Source of the DNA: UBA1479 sp040218445
GTDB lineage: Bacteria; Pseudomonadota; Alphaproteobacteria; Rhodospirillales; Casp-alpha2
Assembly: GCA_040218445.1 (NCBI GenBank)
Contig: JAVJRK010000002.1
Location: 186,001-250,000, forward strand
Length of the DNA stretch: 64,000 nt
Reading direction: 5' to 3'
This document shows, one piece after another, positions 25,704 through 33,546 of the stretch (within the stretch, counting starts at the first letter, position 1; each line of letters begins with the position of its first letter). A program made the position numbers and the translations under genes. The notes under the pieces were generated by a model, which was given only the letters and a program-made list of their open reading frames with translations, searched no databases and had not been told where the DNA came from.

Positions 25704-28063
25704 GATGTCCTCCTTTGCGGGCTTTGCTCCGCTTCGATATTTGCGACGGCGATGACTGCCTGACCCAGCGCGATACCACCATCGTTCGCCGGAACCCGTT
25801 CGTGGGTGAGAACGCGGAAGGCCTGGCTCTCCAGTAACTCAACAACCAATTGCAATAATGTCCGGTTCTGAAAACAGCCGCCCGACAGAGCCACTGTTTC
25901 AAGTTCCCGGTCGTTCCCCGCCAACTTCATCACCATGCCGGCAATCGCCCGCGCCAGCCCGCGGTGGAACCGAGCAGCAATGGTACCCACGGGCGTTTTA
26001 AGATGGAGATCACCCAGCATCGCCCGCCACACAGCCAGCGGTTCGATATAGGGCAAGCCTTTGCCGTCCAAGAGCGGAATGGCAAAGGGGTAGGCCAGGT
26101 CATCCGGCTCACCCATCGCATCTGGATCGATCGCCGTCTCGAACAACATCGCCGCTTCGCCTTCATATGCCTGACGGTCCCAAGCGAGCCCGCAGATGGC
26201 TGCGGCGGCATCGAACAATCGCCCACAGGATGAAGACAACGGCGCGTTCAAACCTTTCTCGATCATGGCATCCAGGGTCTCACGCGGTGCATCGATGAGT
26301 TTCCGGAATACGTCCAGCTCCTCAAAATTCATGGAGAACTCGACCCATCCCATTTCCGCCATCAAATGTGCATAGGCATTTCGCCAAGGTTCCCGAACAG
26401 CTTGCGCCCCACCCGGTAATGCCACAGGTTTCAAGCAACCAAGCCGTTTGAAGCTTCGATAATCGCAGGACAAAAATTCCCCGCCCCAGACAGTGCCATC
26501 AACACCAAAACCTAGCCCATCCATGGCCACGCCCAAGACCTTGCCGTCATCAGGGCCCCAACCATTCTCAGCCATGCAGGCGGCAATGTGGGCATGATGA
26601 TGCTGGATTTCCAGCAACGGCAATTTGCCAACTTCCGCCATACCGCGCCCGCGCTTCGACGACAGATAATCAGGATGAGAGTCGACGGCGATCACAGCCG
26701 GTTCATGTTCGAATAGATCGGCATAGAGGCGCAGGTTGTGGCTCACGTCATCAGACGTTGCCGCATCCTCCAGATCGCCCATATGTTGACTGAGTATCGC
26801 CTCGCCATCCTTGATCAGGCAGAAGGTGTTCTTCAGTTCCGCTCCCAGCGCCAACACATGGTTGTCGCCGATCAACCCGCCCGGCAGCTTGATCGCTTCC
26901 GGAGCATATCCTCGCGCCCGACGCAACAGACGCGAGCGCCCCATATCGACCCTCACCACGGAATCATCAATCCGATTGGCAATGGTCCGGTCGTGCATCA
27001 GGGCAAAGTCAGCAACCTCCTTCAACCGTTCCCGCGCATCATTGTTGTCCGTACATTGCGGCTGGCCTGATATGTTGCCGCTGGTCATCACCACGGGCCG
27101 TTTCATCCGCCGCAAAATCAAATGATGCATGGGCGTGTGCGGTAACATGAATCCGAGACGGTTGAGACCCGGCGCAATCGCTTCTGGCAATGCGTCGCCC
27201 GTGGATTCCAGCAATACAATCGGGGCGGATGAAGATTTCAGCTGTTCCTCTTCGTCATCTGAAACCGAACAATATTGGCGGATGACATCCACATCTCGGG
27301 CCATCAAGGCAAAGGCTTTGCGCTGGCGTCGTTTACGCTCCCGCAGGCGGATGACAACATCTTCCTTGGTCGCATCGCAGGCCAAATGGAACCCGCCGAT
27401 GCCTTTGATGGCGACGATATGCCCCATCATCAGCATGCCACCTGCCGCGTCCACATCGTCCAGCATAGAGAAAGCTTCGTGGTTCACCGCACCTTCACCG
27501 AGCCGTTCGACCCAAGCACGGGGGCCGCAGGCATGACAAGCCACTGGTTGGGCATGAAATCGACGATCAGCAGGATCTTCGTATTCATCCGAACAAATGG
27601 GACAGAGGTCAAAATCCGACATGGTGGTCTTCGCCCGATCATAAGGAGCGCCTTCAATGATCGAAAACCTGGGTCCGCAATTGGTGCAATTGGTGAACGG
27701 ATAACGGTATCGGTTCTGGAAAGGATCGCGAATTTCATCCAAACAATCGGCACAGGTGGCTGCATCCGGCGTCACACCGGATTTCATGACACCTGCGGTC
27801 GAGGATGAAATCGTAAATCCGTCCGGCATCGAATCATCGATCGGCGCGAACACCAATTCATCGATGCGGGCAAGATGCGGGGCTTCATCTTTTAGGCGTT
27901 CGGCGAACTTACTGAGATCTTGCCCCCAAAGCCGAATTTCCGCGCCGTCGCCAGTGTTCCGCACATCGCCTTTCAATCCCAATTCGGTGGCAATCCGCCA
28001 AACCGTCGGTCGGAAACCAACTCCTTGGACCTGTCCCTTTACGGTGATCGTCGCCGCTCTCAT
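25694..28063 (-). CDS. hypF: carbamoyltransferase HypF
   Basis: HypF makes the carbamoyl group, from carbamoyl phosphate and ATP, that HypE turns into cyanide. Domains visible in order: acylphosphatase (GQVQGVGFRPTVW), two zinc fingers (CADC..CTNCGPRF, CPIC..CHACGP), a YrdC-like domain (IKGIGGFHLACDA), and a Kae1-like domain with HHHAHIAACMAENG. I start it at the ATG at 28063, where the acylphosphatase domain begins and which overlaps the NHL gene by 4 bp (ATGA); the frame to 28150 would overlap much further. Length is then 789 residues, normal for HypF. Confidence 0.94.
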   Translation of the reverse strand: MRAATITVKGQVQGVGFRPTVWRIATELGLKGDVRNTGDGAEIRLWGQDLSKFAERLKDEAPHLARIDELVFAPIDDSMPDGFTISSSTAGVMKSGVTPDAATCADCLDEIRDPFQNRYRYPFTNCTNCGPRFSIIEGAPYDRAKTTMSDFDLCPICSDEYEDPADRRFHAQPVACHACGPRAWVERLGEGAVNHEAFSMLDDVDAAGGMLMMGHIVAIKGIGGFHLACDATKEDVVIRLRERKRRQRKAFALMARDVDVIRQYCSVSDDEEEQLKSSSAPIVLLESTGDALPEAIAPGLNRLGFMLPHTPMHHLILRRMKRPVVMTSGNISGQPQCTDNNDARERLKEVADFALMHDRTIANRIDDSVVRVDMGRSRLLRRARGYAPEAIKLPGGLIGDNHVLALGAELKNTFCLIKDGEAILSQHMGDLEDAATSDDVSHNLRLYADLFEHEPAVIAVDSHPDYLSSKRGRGMAEVGKLPLLEIQHHHAHIAACMAENGWGPDDGKVLGVAMDGLGFGVDGTVWGGEFLSCDYRSFKRLGCLKPVALPGGAQAVREPWRNAYAHLMAEMGWVEFSMNFEELDVFRKLIDAPRETLDAMIEKGLNAPLSSSCGRLFDAAAAICGLAWDRQAYEGEAAMLFETAIDPDAMGEPDDLAYPFAIPLLDGKGLPYIEPLAVWRAMLGDLHLKTPVGTIAARFHRGLARAIAGMVMKLAGNDRELETVALSGGCFQNRTLLQLVVELLESQAFRVLTHERVPANDGGIALGQAVIAVANIEAEQSPQRRTSCA

Positions 28064-29235
28064 GGCATGGTTTCCCAAAGCAGCACGCGATTGTTCCCAC
28101 TGTCGGCCACGGCGGCCAATCCATCCAGGACCGATAAGCCATAAGGCCAACAGAGCGTGTCCCGCCCTGGCAGTCCCCAGCCGTTGTCCCCTTTAGACGC
28201 AAAATCCGGCTGGCCTGTCAGGCGATCCGCATCGGGAATGCCCGGTTCCGCCCATCCGATCATCCGGGAACTGGCTGTGTCAGCAACAAGCAACCGGTCC
28301 CCAGCCACCGCGACGTCATAGGGCATATTGAGAGCGCTGGAGCTCGGGTAATAGGCCGCCTTGTTGTGATCACAGCCTTTGAAATCGTCTTGTCCAAGAA
28401 CGGCTGTTGCTGCAGCACCATTTGTCGCCGGGAACCCTTGCCAGAGCATAATTCGATTGTTCCCCGCGTCAGCGACAGCCAAGTGGCCCTGCCACCAGGC
28501 GATGCCGTGGGGCCAGCGCATCCCGGAAGCATCGACATCTCGTCCGCCGTTTTCATCCCGCGTCTCGAAGTCCGATTGGCCCAAAACCAAATCAGCGGGC
28601 TGCCCCGAGACATTCGGCTCTCGCCACACCAAAACGCGGCGATTTCCCGTGTCGGCAACCACCAATGCACCTTCGACCACTTGAACACCATAGGGCCAAT
28701 GAAGAGTTGCTGCCGTCGGTTGCTCGGAGCCGCGGTTGGATTGGATGGCGCCGGCATCTTCCTGACCCAAAACAATATCTGCCGGTTGATTGTTGGATTT
28801 CGGCAGGTCGTGCCATAACAACACCCGATGGTTCCAGGCATCTGCTACCGCAAGCCCCTGCCCCCAGGCGCAGATACCGGTCGGCACATTTACCGTTGCC
28901 GGGCTTGGCGTGCCTTTACCGTTCCGCCCTTCCGCGGTGAAGTCGGATTGACCGATCAAGATGTCGGCGGGGGCGTTATCAACCTCGGAAACGCTATTCC
29001 ATCCAAGTATCCGGTGATGGCCGGTGTCGGAAACCCAGAGCGAGCCATTCGGATGCAGACAAACACCCCGAGGCCCGAATAATGCATCCGGTGCCGGCTT
29101 CAATGGTGCAGCCAAGGCGTCAGACGTCCATCCCAAGACCGCTTTAGGCCCAGACGGGTCCAGTAGGGGCGCGCCGGGCAAGGCCGTGCCAGGCGCTTTG
29201 ATGGGTTGAAACGAGGGAGCCGCGGTCGATTGCAT
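28060..29235 (-). CDS. NHL-repeat beta-propeller protein of the hydrogenase operon
   Basis: The 391-residue product has about six NHL-type repeats, each with a VADxxNHR-like turn (VSDTGHHRILGW, VADAWNHRVLLW, VADTGNRRVLVW, VADAGNNRIMLW, VADSGNNRVLLW) and a recurring LGQ-DF element. It forms a beta-propeller for protein contacts. It has no signal peptide, so it is cytoplasmic. NHL genes accompany group 2a hydrogenase genes elsewhere; a scaffold role in complex assembly is likely but inferred. It overlaps hypF by 4 bp. Confidence 0.85.
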   Translation of the reverse strand: MQSTAAPSFQPIKAPGTALPGAPLLDPSGPKAVLGWTSDALAAPLKPAPDALFGPRGVCLHPNGSLWVSDTGHHRILGWNSVSEVDNAPADILIGQSDFTAEGRNGKGTPSPATVNVPTGICAWGQGLAVADAWNHRVLLWHDLPKSNNQPADIVLGQEDAGAIQSNRGSEQPTAATLHWPYGVQVVEGALVVADTGNRRVLVWREPNVSGQPADLVLGQSDFETRDENGGRDVDASGMRWPHGIAWWQGHLAVADAGNNRIMLWQGFPATNGAAATAVLGQDDFKGCDHNKAAYYPSSSALNMPYDVAVAGDRLLVADTASSRMIGWAEPGIPDADRLTGQPDFASKGDNGWGLPGRDTLCWPYGLSVLDGLAAVADSGNNRVLLWETMP

Positions 29236-29243
29236 TGATACCC

Positions 29244-30206
29244 TTACTCCACCAGCCGAACGTCGATTTTATCGCCCTTGACGCGCACCAGGTGCGGCTG
29301 CAACTGAACTTCGGGCGCGGTCAGGCATTCGCCGCTTTCCAAGGCATACTTAAATTCGTGATACGGACAGGTGATGATGCCGTCGGCGATTTCACCACCG
29401 TCCATCGCCATACCCATATGGGCGCAGGCGTTCTCAAAACAGGTCACCTTGTCGCCGAAACGCGACAACAGAACGGAATGGCCATCGATATCAATTGTCT
29501 TGGTTTCCCCGTCGACAAGCTCCGCCAAATCAAGCGCATGCAGCCATCCGTCAGAGGTATATTGAGCGAAGGGTGAGGCATAATAGACCGTCTCATCATC
29601 ACCAGCGCCACCGGTAGACGCACCGCCCAGTCCCTTCACCTGTTTGATCTCGGTGATTTCCGGCACATTGTCCTGGATGGCTTTTTTCACGCCCGAATAA
29701 AACGTCAGTGCCGAAGCCGGGCAAGTATCGCATGCGCCCAAGAACCGGACCTGTACCGCCGGCGGCTCAACCAAGACAACTTCCACATCACCGCCATGAT
29801 CGGCGAGCGACGGACGAATGGTGTCGAGCGCAGCTTCCACCCGCTCATGAACACTTGCCTTGAGAATACCGTGACTGCGCAGGACAGCATAGACAACCTC
29901 ATCGGCCGCTGCCTCACGTAGGGCCTGCCCCATACCCGGCACCGTTTTCAGCGAGCGGATCAACCGCTTGAAAGCCTCGGCGTTTAACTCCTCAATGGCC
30001 AACGAGCGGGCATTGGCCGCATTGGCCTGTTCGGCCGGCCAATCTTCGGTTAAAGCTTCCAGCGCCCGAATATGGCTCAGCATTTCCCCCAGGCTGCGCT
30101 CGACCACGCCATCGACAGCACCCTCCTCATTCGATTGACCAGAAACCGATTGAGATTCGGAAGTTTCCGGGCGCGGCACTCCAGAGGATTGACTGACTTC
30201 ATTCAT
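29244..30206 (-). CDS. NifU-domain/Rieske fusion protein
   Basis: The 320-residue product has an acidic N-terminus, a helical region, a NifU C-terminal (Nfu) domain with HGGDVEVVLVE and the CDTCPAS cluster-binding pair near residue 155, and a Rieske [2Fe-2S] domain with CAHMGMAMDGG and CPYHEFKY near the C-terminus (C-x-H and C-x2-H ligands). Such fusions travel with group 2a hydrogenases and could pass electrons from HupS or supply FeS clusters. It lies 8 bp before the NHL gene. Confidence 0.88.
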   Translation of the reverse strand: MNEVSQSSGVPRPETSESQSVSGQSNEEGAVDGVVERSLGEMLSHIRALEALTEDWPAEQANAANARSLAIEELNAEAFKRLIRSLKTVPGMGQALREAAADEVVYAVLRSHGILKASVHERVEAALDTIRPSLADHGGDVEVVLVEPPAVQVRFLGACDTCPASALTFYSGVKKAIQDNVPEITEIKQVKGLGGASTGGAGDDETVYYASPFAQYTSDGWLHALDLAELVDGETKTIDIDGHSVLLSRFGDKVTCFENACAHMGMAMDGGEIADGIITCPYHEFKYALESGECLTAPEVQLQPHLVRVKGDKIDVRLVE

Positions 30207-30210
30207 GACA

Positions 30211-30432
30211 TCAGGCGTACTTCAAGTTCTTGAAAAGGATTGGCTGCAACATGCCGCTAATGGCGCCGCCGGCGACAGCCGCTGACCAAAGCGGTGCTAC
30301 TTGCGCAACACCAACTAAGACGGCAATCCCAACAACTACGCCAATGGACAGTTGGCGGAGCATATGGCCGTTGTCCTGAAACAATTTGCCAGCCAGGAAC
30401 AACTTTCCGGAACTCATCATCATCTCAAACAT
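30211..30432 (-). CDS. small membrane protein (73 aa) of the hydrogenase operon
   Basis: Taken from the ATG at 30432, which has a GGGAGG ribosome site; the open frame to 30552 would run through the neighbour gene. The product has one long or two short hydrophobic segments (LSIGVVVGIAVLVGVAQVAP and the following Ala/Gly-rich stretch) and a basic end (FKNLKYA). It starts 1 bp after the other small membrane gene. No family recognised. It could anchor the soluble hydrogenase at the membrane. Confidence 0.6.
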   Translation of the reverse strand: MFEMMMSSGKLFLAGKLFQDNGHMLRQLSIGVVVGIAVLVGVAQVAPLWSAAVAGGAISGMLQPILFKNLKYA

Positions 30433-30433
30433 C

Positions 30434-30640
30434 TCAGAGGCCTCCCGCCAAAGCGACGACAATGCCGAGACCAATGATGACCGCCAATGCCCCGGACAGA
30501 ACGCCATAGAGTGAGCCCATGAATGCGGCCAATTCATTTCCAAGATCAGCACCTGCTAGGCGAACACCTGAAAGCGCCCCGCTTACCAGCGCAGCGGCGA
30601 TCCCGGAGACAAGGGCAATAAGCAACATCGTTAAATCCAT
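30434..30640 (-). CDS. small membrane protein (68 aa), Gly/Ala-rich
   Basis: Nearly the whole product is hydrophobic: an N-terminal helix (MDLTMLLIALVSGIAAALVS), a short polar turn (RLAGADLGNELA) and a second helix ending in VVALAGGL. A GGAG precedes the ATG. The two hairpin-like helices with small residues suggest an oligomeric membrane element. It may act with the 73-residue neighbour as a membrane dock or quinone channel for the hydrogenase, an inference by analogy to HucM in the mycobacterial Huc complex. Confidence 0.6.
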   Translation of the reverse strand: MDLTMLLIALVSGIAAALVSGALSGVRLAGADLGNELAAFMGSLYGVLSGALAVIIGLGIVVALAGGL

Positions 30641-30687
30641 TTATTCATTTCTCCAATTAGTCGATTGATTGTTCCATTGATGACGCG

Positions 30688-31716
30688 TCAGACGGCTTCG
30701 CGTCGCCTGTCTTTCGCATCCGCGCAATCTAAAGAAGACGCATCGGCGCCCTGCTCGAAACTGCTCAGTTCCGCAATTGCCTCAGAAACTGCTTGGACCT
30801 TTTGCATTTCACCCAGCCGCTCAAAGGTCGCGAGCGCAGCCTTATAAAGCGAAATCGCCCCCTCTTTGTTTTTGGGATTTCCGGCCTCCGGGTTTTCCGG
30901 ATCATCCGGCAGGTTGGCGAGACAATTGGCTTTGTTAGAAATCGTATTGGCATACTCACCCGGCATGGTTTTGACATCACGCACCCGAAGTGCCTCATCA
31001 TAGGCCTCGAGGGCCCGGAAGCCGTTTTCCACCCGATGGCTGGAAGATGCATATTGCAGGGCATTGCCCAGATTGTTTTGCAGCATGGCATATTCGACCG
31101 GATGGTCGATCAGGTTCACGGTCTTCAACCCCTCTTCGAAGGACTGGACGGCCAAGGCTTCGCGCATCTTGGCTTTTTCATCGGTGAAAGGGATGGACAG
31201 GAACGCGGTCGCCAGGTTGTTTTGCAAGATCGCGAACTCTTGCGGATGCCGCTGTCGATCAAATGTCCGAAGGGAGCGTTGATAAGCGGATATGGCATCC
31301 TGGATCGAGGCCAAGTTGACGCTGGCCAGATTTTGGAAAGCAAGCCCAAGGTTCATTTCCGTCTCGGCGATTTCCTCCGGCCCGCCATCCTTGTTCAGAA
31401 CCAAAAGCGCTTCTAGGAAAGCATCACGAGCCTGCTGCAGCGGACCGGCATCCTCAGCCGGCAACATCATATAGGCCGTACCCATGCGCGCCTGAATGCG
31501 CGCCCGAAGTAATTCCTGTCCGTCAAGACAGCGTTCCATGGCCATTTCATAGAGCTTGATGGCGCCGAGCAAATCTTCAGGTGTCTGCGGCTTTTGCTGC
31601 AGCCCCATGGCAATTTCCATGAGCATTTCGGATTTTTCGGCATCTGTCGCGGAAGCATCCTCAAGTGCGCGAAGCGCAGCTTCCACCTGTTCCTCGGTCC
31701 GCGACCGTCTAACCAT
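30688..31716 (-). CDS. TPR-repeat protein of the hydrogenase operon
   Basis: The product of about 342 residues, started at the ATG at 31716 with a strong GGGAGG site, consists largely of tetratricopeptide repeats (EMNLGLAFQNLASVN, LQNNLATAFLSIP, LQNNLGNALQYA, LYKAALATFERLGEM). TPR proteins mediate assembly. It has no signal peptide. It is separated from the genes before it by 116 bp that hold a promoter-like sequence, so it may open a second transcript covering the accessory and hyp genes. Confidence 0.82.
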   Translation of the reverse strand: MVRRSRTEEQVEAALRALEDASATDAEKSEMLMEIAMGLQQKPQTPEDLLGAIKLYEMAMERCLDGQELLRARIQARMGTAYMMLPAEDAGPLQQARDAFLEALLVLNKDGGPEEIAETEMNLGLAFQNLASVNLASIQDAISAYQRSLRTFDRQRHPQEFAILQNNLATAFLSIPFTDEKAKMREALAVQSFEEGLKTVNLIDHPVEYAMLQNNLGNALQYASSSHRVENGFRALEAYDEALRVRDVKTMPGEYANTISNKANCLANLPDDPENPEAGNPKNKEGAISLYKAALATFERLGEMQKVQAVSEAIAELSSFEQGADASSLDCADAKDRRREAV

Positions 31717-31757
31717 GAGATCCTCCCTGTTTTCGCCCGCCAGACCAGCCGACATAG

Positions 31758-31829
31758 ATTATATGCAAGGAGTAAATCTTATTTGCAAAAAAAAGTCTAC
31801 TATTTATTCATATTGTAAACTTTGTTTTC
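31758..31829 (-). promoter_or_regulatory. promoter region for the TPR-to-hyp transcript with a palindromic site
   Basis: Read on the minus strand, TATAAT (31758-31763) lies 19 bp after TTGCAA (31783-31788), a fair sigma-70-like pair. Upstream, 31815-31829 reads GTAAACTTTGTTTTC, matching 12 to 13 of 15 positions of the palindrome GCAAACTTTGTTTGC found upstream of hupS. This suggests shared control of both transcripts. Confidence 0.4.
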
Positions 31830-31832
31830 ATA

Positions 31833-32159
31833 TTATGTAATTTGAAGGATTAGCGCACCATCTTCAGTGGACCACCGCGCGGGCACATCCTTTCTTTCCA
31901 GATCATCCATTTTGTTTGCTAGAAACACGTCCGGCGCCGAAGCAACCCTGTCACCTTGCACGTTTCGGACCTTGAGAAGGCACCCACCTGCCGCCATCTG
32001 ATGAACCGGCAAGACATGGACACAGCCGTCCCGGATTAACACGATCACCGCTTCAATCCCTTTGAAATAAGTCTCACATAGAGCGGCAGACAGATAAACT
32101 TTGCCGGCTCGGATGTCGGCGGTGTGACCTGCAGCTTCAGCTAGTTTTTCGGCGCTCAC
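31833..32159 (-). CDS. hypothetical protein (108 aa) next to hupW
   Basis: I use the GTG at 32159, which stands 7 bases after a GGAG; a TTG at 32165 is too close to it. The product has a beta-rich centre (AVIVLIRDGCVHVLPVHQM, then GGCLLKVRNVQGDRV) and no membrane segment or cysteine motif. Proteins like this appear in group 2a hydrogenase operons, but I know of no function. It overlaps the hupW stop by 4 bp. Confidence 0.6.
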   Translation of the reverse strand: MSAEKLAEAAGHTADIRAGKVYLSAALCETYFKGIEAVIVLIRDGCVHVLPVHQMAAGGCLLKVRNVQGDRVASAPDVFLANKMDDLERKDVPARWSTEDGALILQIT

Positions 32160-32632
32160 ACCCAAACTCCATCGGCAAATTCCTGCGCCAGACCCCGCAC
32201 CCTTTCAGCAACCTTATCCGCAGCCGCAGCCACTGACGCGGTAAGGCCAATTCCCATATCCAAGGACTCGGCTTCGATCAGCAGAACTTTGACATGTTCA
32301 GGAAATTCTTCGCTGTAGATTTGCCTGCCGGCATAGAGCGCATGATCCCAGCGGAAATCATGCAGATTGAAGCTGTTTGGCGGCGCCGCTTCCAAGAAAT
32401 CACCCGGCACTTCATATATGGCACCGGGTTCCTTTTCCGGAGCACGAGCATCCAGAATGATTAGATGCGATGCCCCTCGCGCCTGGTACATGACGCCCAT
32501 GCCGTCAGTGCCAGCATCAAACAATTTAATTTCGGAAGGAAGCTCTTCGTCGCGCAAACGGTTGATAATTTCCGGACCGACTCCATCGTCCGAACGATTG
32601 GGATTGCCGCAACCAATTATCGCAAGCGTCAT
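32156..32632 (-). CDS. hupW: hydrogenase maturation endopeptidase HupW
   Basis: The 158-residue product belongs to the HycI/HybD/HupW family: IIGCGNPNRSDDGVGPEI with the nickel-binding acidic residue, LFDAGTDGMG, LIILDARAPEKEPG and a His in the FNLHDFRWDHAL segment. It cuts the C-terminal peptide from HupL after nickel insertion, the sequence after the SCLVCTVH motif. GGAGG precedes the start, and it overlaps its neighbours by 4 bp. Confidence 0.9.
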   Translation of the reverse strand: MTLAIIGCGNPNRSDDGVGPEIINRLRDEELPSEIKLFDAGTDGMGVMYQARGASHLIILDARAPEKEPGAIYEVPGDFLEAAPPNSFNLHDFRWDHALYAGRQIYSEEFPEHVKVLLIEAESLDMGIGLTASVAAAADKVAERVRGLAQEFADGVWV

Positions 32633-32958
32633 ATCCTCCAGAGCCTACATGACCATTCGGGTTCCACGGGTAACATCAATTCCGGTAATTCACAGAACCG
32701 CCGGTGAACCAGATAATACATACAAGTTTCGCAAGGCTGCTCCAACCCATCTACCTCAATGGTGTTATCCGTAAAACCAGAGATCACAAGCTTTGCATCA
32801 AGATCATCCACCGCTTCAGTCTTTAATCGACCGACCAACTCGTTGACCATTTCGGAGGTTTCGGCCCGGGGCCAGACTTCGGTATCAAGCCCACCAGAAA
32901 GTTTGCTTCTGATCTGTTCGCGAAGAGCGTCATCTTCAGCTGTGGATCCATCAGACAT
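32629..32958 (-). CDS. four-cysteine protein A of the hydrogenase operon
   Basis: The 109-residue product, from the ATG at 32958 with a GGGGAGG site, has an acidic, helical N-terminal half and a C-terminal module with Cys spaced C-x2-C-x9-C-x14-C (CETCMYYLVHRRFC, then LPELMLPVEPEW and CRLWRI). It is clearly related to the next upstream protein, with the same end CRLWRI. The spacing recalls small FeS or zinc modules such as HiPIP-like proteins; the cofactor is not known. It lies between hupL and hupW and is probably an electron carrier or assembly factor. Confidence 0.7.
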   Translation of the reverse strand: MSDGSTAEDDALREQIRSKLSGGLDTEVWPRAETSEMVNELVGRLKTEAVDDLDAKLVISGFTDNTIEVDGLEQPCETCMYYLVHRRFCELPELMLPVEPEWSCRLWRI

Positions 32959-33017
32959 GGCCAACCTCCCCTAAATCATGAAACAAAAATTCCAAAGCCT
33001 TGTGATAGGCTTTGAAA

Positions 33018-33407
33018 CTAGATTCGCCACAGGCGGCACCACCATTCGGGCTCAGCCGGCAAGCTCAGTTCCGGCAGATCACACCAACGTTTGTGGACGA
33101 GGAAATACATGCATTCCTGACAACGCATTTCCTCTTCACCGAATGGCTTCAAATACCAACCGCTGATCACCAATTTTGCCCGCAGTTGATCGGCGCTCAA
33201 CGGGCGCAGCTCGTCAAGCACCGCCGCGAATTCACGATCAGTTTCAGGGAAAGGCGAAACCTTGGTCTCCAGACCTTCCGTCATCAGATCTTCGATCATC
33301 TTTAGAAGTGTCGCGTGGTCAGCCCCAGATGGCGCAACACCATAGCGTTCGACATAAGCATCCCGCTCTTCATCGAGCGTCTGGGAACTTGTCGCGGCGG
33401 TTTCCAT
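33018..33407 (-). CDS. four-cysteine protein B of the hydrogenase operon
   Basis: The product (about 129 residues from the ATG at 33407; a TTG at 33428 would add seven) has an N-terminal helical region and the same C-terminal module as its neighbour: CQECMYFLVHKRWC, LPELSLPAEPEW and CRLWRI, with the Cys spacing conserved. Around 25 of the final 34 residues match protein A, so the pair arose by duplication. It lies just downstream of hupL, about 140 bp after its stop codon. Confidence 0.7.
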   Translation of the reverse strand: METAATSSQTLDEERDAYVERYGVAPSGADHATLLKMIEDLMTEGLETKVSPFPETDREFAAVLDELRPLSADQLRAKLVISGWYLKPFGEEEMRCQECMYFLVHKRWCDLPELSLPAEPEWWCRLWRI

Positions 33408-33546
33408 CTCCAGGTGCCCCCAAGTCAAAAAATTATCGGTTTGGCAATATACGAAATCTGACCAGATAAAAACCCAGCCGAATATCCGTCAAAAACAGCA
33501 ACGAAGGCGGCGACCGGGATCAATCATCCAAGCCGCCGCATGTCCG

